Assembly: GCF_029813785.1 (NCBI RefSeq) | Contig: NZ_JARVKY010000023.1 | Coordinates: 62,001 to 126,000 of the forward strand | Origin: Streptomyces sp. DH41 | Lineage (GTDB): Bacteria; Actinomycetota; Actinomycetes; Streptomycetales; Streptomycetaceae | DNA length: 64,000 nucleotides | Direction: 5' to 3' | In this document: positions 60,652 to 64,000 of the stretch, one piece after another | Layout of the letters: every line of letters begins with the position of its first letter | Numbering within the stretch: position 1 is the first letter of the stretch | Program-made: the position numbers and the translations under genes | The notes under the pieces: generated by a model | Told to the model about the DNA's origin: nothing | What the model saw: the letters and a program-made list of their open reading frames with translations, nothing else | The model's database searches: none

Positions 60652-61499
60652 CCACAGAACCCGCCCGGCTGGCCGCGGCGCTGCGGGAACTGAGGGCCCG
60701 TACGGGCCTGAGCCTGGCGGCGCTGGCGGAGCGCACGGCGTACAGCAAGTCCTCCTGGGAGCGCTATCTCAACGGCAAGGTCCTGCCCCCTCGTCAGGCC
60801 GTACGGGAACTGTGCCGGGTCGCGGACGAACCGGACGGCCGGCTGCTGGCTCTGTGGGAGATCGCCGAGTCGGAGTGGAGCGGACGCGCGACGGTCCTCG
60901 CCCCTGCCACCGAGAAGACGCGGGAACCGCCGTCGACCCCCGGGGCCGAGCGGCCGCACCGCCGCGGGGCCGGTCTCGTGGTGGTGCTGGCGTCGGTGTG
61001 CGCCCTGCTCGTCGGCGGTGTGATGCTGGTGCTCAACCTTCTGCTGCCCGGCAGGGACACCGCGGGGGACGAACCGCTGCCGGCCGCCGCCGCCCCCTAC
61101 TCCCTCGCCCCGCAATGCCACGGAGCCGCCTGCGAGGGCCGGGACCCGATGCGCATGATCTGCGGTATCGGCCCCGGCACCCTCACCACGTACCGCACCG
61201 CCACCGGCGCCCATGTGGAACTGCGCCACAGCGAGAAGTGCGGCGCGAGCTGGGCCAGGGTCTGGGGGGCCCGGATCGGCGACCGGGTGGAGGTCACGGT
61301 GGACGGCCCGACCCGCGACGTACGCATCACGGACCGGACCGGCGCGGAGTCCTACGTCTACACCGGGATGACCGTGGCCCACCCCGGCAGCACGGTCCGC
61401 GCCTGCTTCCTGCCCGCGTCGGCGGACGGCGAACGGGAGTGCTTCGAGGCCCGCGTGGGACAGTCCGCCGGCACGGTCCCGCCGCCCTCACCCCAGTAG
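60648..61499 (+). CDS. Membrane-anchored HTH protein with DUF2690-like extracytoplasmic domain
   Basis: 283 residues. HTH (about 10-55, GLSLAALAERTAYSKSSWER) clearly paralogous to the preceding protein, then TM (about 109-133). The outside domain has the Cys pattern CHGAACEGRDPMRMICG (about 156-172), later SEKCGASWARVW (about 200-211), typical of DUF2690, a Cys-bonded secreted module. GTG start at 60648 coupled to the upstream gene. Convergent with the nat gene, overlapping it by 12 bp. Confidence 0.82.
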   Translation: MTTEPARLAAALRELRARTGLSLAALAERTAYSKSSWERYLNGKVLPPRQAVRELCRVADEPDGRLLALWEIAESEWSGRATVLAPATEKTREPPSTPGAERPHRRGAGLVVVLASVCALLVGGVMLVLNLLLPGRDTAGDEPLPAAAAPYSLAPQCHGAACEGRDPMRMICGIGPGTLTTYRTATGAHVELRHSEKCGASWARVWGARIGDRVEVTVDGPTRDVRITDRTGAESYVYTGMTVAHPGSTVRACFLPASADGERECFEARVGQSAGTVPPPSPQ

Positions 61500-62348
61500 C
61501 GACAGGCCCTCGGGGACGTCGATGCCAAAGTCCCCCGCGAGCAGGCGCCGGACCTCGTCCCCGTCCGTCAGCTTCCGCTCGGTGACCGTGCCGTCGGCGC
61601 GGGTCTCGGTGAAGCGGTCGCCGTCGAGCAGCACATGCCCGTCCGGCGTGAGGAACTGGACGTACGGGCGCCGGGAGAAGGGGGAGCGCGGGTTCGTGGC
61701 GACGTGCCAGTTGATCACCTCGTAGTCGGACTGTTCGAACGGCTCCAGGGTGAAGGCGTACTGCGCCGCCCAGGAGCCCTCCGAAGGATCCTCGCGGCCC
61801 TCGTACGCCTCCAGCACCCACATCTCCAGCGGCCCGGGGTGCGGCGCGTGCACCAGCCGGTGCCGGCGTCCGGCGCCCCGGAACTCGGTGTCCGCGAGCA
61901 GCGGTACCGGCTCCAGCAGGCAGCCGATGGCACCGAAGCCGACGTCGGCCAGGTACGGCCGCGGGTCGCCGGGCGCCTCGACCAGGAGGGCCATGTGGGT
62001 GCGGGGCCGGTCCTCGAACCGCTCGGCGCCGATGACGACCCGCGCGGCCAGCCGGGTCACCCGGAAACCGAGCGCCTCCAGGGCCGCCGCGAACAGGGTG
62101 TTGTGCTCGTAGCAGTAGCCGCCGCGGCGGCGGCCGTGGACCAGTTTGGCCATCAGGTCGGCGAGTTCGAGGGAGGGGGCGCCGCCGCCGAGGGCGTCGA
62201 GGTTCTCGAACGGGACGGCCCTCTGATGGGCGAGGTGTACGCCCCGCAGTGCGGCCGCGTCGGGCCGCCGCTCCCCCGCCCAGCCGATCCGGTCGAGGTA
62301 CGCGTCGAGGTCGAAGGAATCCGTCGTCGTCCGTGCGCTGTCAGACAT
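61488..62348 (-). CDS. nat: Arylamine N-acetyltransferase
   Basis: 286 residues. Catalytic triad visible: Cys79 (RRGGYCYEHN), His118 (RTHMALLV) and Asp135 (LADVGFG). Transfers acetyl from acetyl-CoA to arylamines or hydrazines; family members also serve in mycolate or antibiotic pathways. The 3' end overlaps that of the upstream HTH gene by 12 bp on the other strand. Confidence 0.95.
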   Translation of the reverse strand: MSDSARTTTDSFDLDAYLDRIGWAGERRPDAAALRGVHLAHQRAVPFENLDALGGGAPSLELADLMAKLVHGRRRGGYCYEHNTLFAAALEALGFRVTRLAARVVIGAERFEDRPRTHMALLVEAPGDPRPYLADVGFGAIGCLLEPVPLLADTEFRGAGRRHRLVHAPHPGPLEMWVLEAYEGREDPSEGSWAAQYAFTLEPFEQSDYEVINWHVATNPRSPFSRRPYVQFLTPDGHVLLDGDRFTETRADGTVTERKLTDGDEVRRLLAGDFGIDVPEGLSLLG

Positions 62349-62418
62349 GACCTCACGGTACGTGCGGGTACGGCGGCCCCGCCTCGGCTCATGGACCTAG
62401 GACCAGGAGGAGGAGGGC

Positions 62419-63669
62419 CTACGCCTCCCGCAGCGCCTCCCCCGGCCCCTCGCTCAGTCCCTCGCTCAGTCCCGCCCCCAGCCTGCGCAGCCCTTCCGCG
62501 ATCTCGTCCGGCGTCTGCGTGACGAAGCACAGCCGCAGGGTGGCGCGGTCGGGCTCACCGGCGTGGAAGGGGGCGCCGGGGACGTACGCCACGTCGTGCC
62601 GGACCACCCCGGGGAGCAGGGCGGTGCTGTCGTACCCCTGGGGCAGGCGCGCCCACAGGAACATGCCGCCCTCGGGGCGCGTCCACACCGACCCCGCCGG
62701 CAGCGCGTCCGGCAGGCCCGCGAGCATGGCGTCCCGGCGTGTGCCGTAGACCGCGGCGACGCGCGCGACGTGGGCGTCCAGGTCCCGGTCGGCCAGATAG
62801 CGGGCGGCGGCGAGCTGGTTGACGGTCGGGGTGTGCAGGTCGGCGGCCTGCTTGGCGACCGCGCAGGCCCGGCGCAGAGCCGCGGGCGCCCGCAGCCAGC
62901 CCAGGCGCAGGCCGGGCGCCATGACCTTGGAGAAGGAGCCCAGCAGCACGGTCCGGTCCCGGGCGCCGTCGTACGACGCGATCCACGGCACCCGCTCGCC
63001 CTCGAAGCGCAGCTCGCCGTACGGGTCGTCCTCGACGATCCACAGCCCGCACCGCCCGGCGACCTCGGCGACGGCGGCCCGGCGGGCGGCGGGCAGGGTG
63101 CGCCCGGTGGGGTTCTGGAAGGTGGGGACGGTGTAGAGCAGCTTGGGGCGCTCGCGCAGCACCAGCTCCTCCAGCGCCTCGGGGTCGATCCCGTCCTCGT
63201 CACCGGGCACGGCGACGACGCGGGCGCCCGCGAAGCCGAAGGCCTGGAGCGCGGCCAGGTAGCAGGGGCTCTCGACGAGGACCGTGTCGCCGGGTTCGAG
63301 CAGGGCGGTGGCGAGGAGCGACAGGGCCTGCTGCGAGCCGGTGGTGACGAGGAGGTCGTCCGGGCCGGTCTCCAGTCCGCGCGCCGAGGTGCGGGCGGCG
63401 AGCGCGGCCCGCAGGGTGGGCTCGCCCTCGGTGGTGGAGTACTGGAGCGCCCGCGCGGGCATCTCGGCGAGGACGTCCCGGTACGCGGCGGCGATGCCCT
63501 CCGCGTCGAACAGCTCGGGGGCCGGCAGCCCGCCCGCGAAGTTGATCACCTCGGGGCGGGCGGTGACGGCGAGGATGTCCCGTACCGGCGAACCGCCGAT
63601 CGACCGGGCCCGCGCGGCCAGCGATGGCGGGGAGACGACGGGGGCGGGCGCTTGCTCAGTCACGGTCAT
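62419..63669 (-). CDS. PLP-dependent aminotransferase (class I/II, 2-aminoadipate/MocR-like)
   Basis: 416 residues. VINFAGGLPAPELFD (about 40-54), ITTGSQQALSLLATALL-type segment, the Asp-Asp-Pro-Tyr motif EDDPYGELRFEG (about 206) and the PLP-Lys in LLGSFSKVMAPGLRLGW (about 232-248). No N-terminal HTH, so it is an enzyme, not a MocR regulator; closest to 2-aminoadipate or valine-pyruvate aminotransferases. C-terminal tail has a short repeat LSEGLSEGPGE. Confidence 0.92.
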   Translation of the reverse strand: MTVTEQAPAPVVSPPSLAARARSIGGSPVRDILAVTARPEVINFAGGLPAPELFDAEGIAAAYRDVLAEMPARALQYSTTEGEPTLRAALAARTSARGLETGPDDLLVTTGSQQALSLLATALLEPGDTVLVESPCYLAALQAFGFAGARVVAVPGDEDGIDPEALEELVLRERPKLLYTVPTFQNPTGRTLPAARRAAVAEVAGRCGLWIVEDDPYGELRFEGERVPWIASYDGARDRTVLLGSFSKVMAPGLRLGWLRAPAALRRACAVAKQAADLHTPTVNQLAAARYLADRDLDAHVARVAAVYGTRRDAMLAGLPDALPAGSVWTRPEGGMFLWARLPQGYDSTALLPGVVRHDVAYVPGAPFHAGEPDRATLRLCFVTQTPDEIAEGLRRLGAGLSEGLSEGPGEALREA

Positions 63670-63784
63670 GCCCGCACCTTAGAGAAATACGTGCCGCCTA
63701 CAAGGGACTTTCCGTAATCCGGACACCTGCGCGGCCGTCAGCCAACAGCCGTCAGGCCTTGACGCCCCGTCTCCCCGCCTCGGC

Positions 63785-64000
63785 TCACTCGCCCGGGAAG
63801 TACTCCCAGACGCCTTCGGCGCCCAGCATCTGCCCGTAGTAGGAGCTGCCCTTGGAGGCGCTGGTGCGGAACGGCTTGCCGTGGTCGTCGACCCGCATGA
63901 TGCCCTTCCGGCCGCCACTGGACCACTCCAGTTCCAGGTACCAGGTGACGTCGTGGTCGCTGGTGTGCGCGTTGACGTAGAAGAGCTCGGGGTCGGACTC
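63785..64000 (-). CDS. C-terminal end of an unidentified gene cut by the right edge
   Basis: 71 codons are visible up to TGA at 63785. They include ELFYVNAHTSDHDVTWYLEL and RKGIMRVDDHGKPFRTSASK, and end SYYGQMLGAEGVWEYFPGE. Beta-rich; the 5' part lies outside. Similar tails occur in Streptomyces HTH proteins, but the family cannot be fixed from this fragment. Confidence 0.6.
   Translation of the reverse strand, partial: ESDPELFYVNAHTSDHDVTWYLELEWSSGGRKGIMRVDDHGKPFRTSASKGSSYYGQMLGAEGVWEYFPGE

Noticed and set aside
62419..63669. MocR-type GntR/aminotransferase regulator
   Set aside because: No N-terminal winged helix; the protein begins directly with the aminotransferase fold.

Overview
The window is very GC-rich, with dense coding, GTG starts, ATGA/GTGA gene overlaps, and families typical of Streptomyces: ANTAR, DUF2637, DUF3558, DUF5133, CGNR and DUF2690 proteins, a fused UreAB and a class I lysyl-tRNA synthetase. 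I read it as Streptomyces chromosome. I see no rRNA, tRNA, CRISPR array or intact transposase.

Layout. (1) 1-7.7 kb, reverse strand: a System II cytochrome c maturation operon (resA-like, ccdA, resB, ccsB), a Tat lipoprotein of the polysaccharide deacetylase fold, and hemL with a histidine phosphatase. (2) 8.2-18.3 kb: a conserved small gene whose last 25 codons and downstream flank (8578-8738) are repeated at 18149-18312. Between the copies lies a stress-flavoured set (ferritin-like protein, hemerythrin, STAS and HATPase regulators, ANTAR protein, DUF5133, DUF6098), relics of a CBS gene and a tyrosine integrase, and an MFS/metallo-hydrolase/CGNR-regulator module. This looks like a decayed integrative element. 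(3) 18.3-28.3 kb, also accessory: a CmtR-like regulator with a CDF metal exporter, a complete urease operon without ureE, an alkyl sulfatase, a DUF4396 gene behind a CsoR-type palindrome, and two gene relics. (4) 28.3-33.6 kb: an old-yellow-enzyme reductase, GNAT acetyltransferase, secreted protein, divergent WYL-regulator/VOC pair, and AlkZ-like glycosylase.

(5) 33.6-41 kb: a flotillin (SPFH) protein co-transcribed with a 1744-residue AAA ATPase whose N-terminus is an octapeptide tandem repeat. This is the strongest candidate here for an uncharacterised system. (6) 41-51.6 kb: alanine/sodium symporter, a periplasmic-binding-like protein, a long GC-rich tandem repeat, a two-component system, an LLM monooxygenase with its FMN reductase, YnfA, an SDR enzyme and RtcB. 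(7) 51.8-64 kb: two DUF3558 lipoproteins, a DUF2637 membrane protein, lysS and argS, a group of one secreted peptidoglycan-binding protein and two membrane-anchored HTH proteins, arylamine N-acetyltransferase, a PLP aminotransferase and a gene cut by the right edge.

Connections within the window: the ResA/CcdA/ResB/CcsB operon delivers reductant and haem for c-type cytochromes, and hemL supplies the haem precursor 5-aminolevulinate. Several divergent pairs carry clear palindromic operators between the genes (CGNR, CmtR-like, TetR relic/OYE, WYL/VOC). The DUF4396 gene has a copper-type operator but no csoR in the window.
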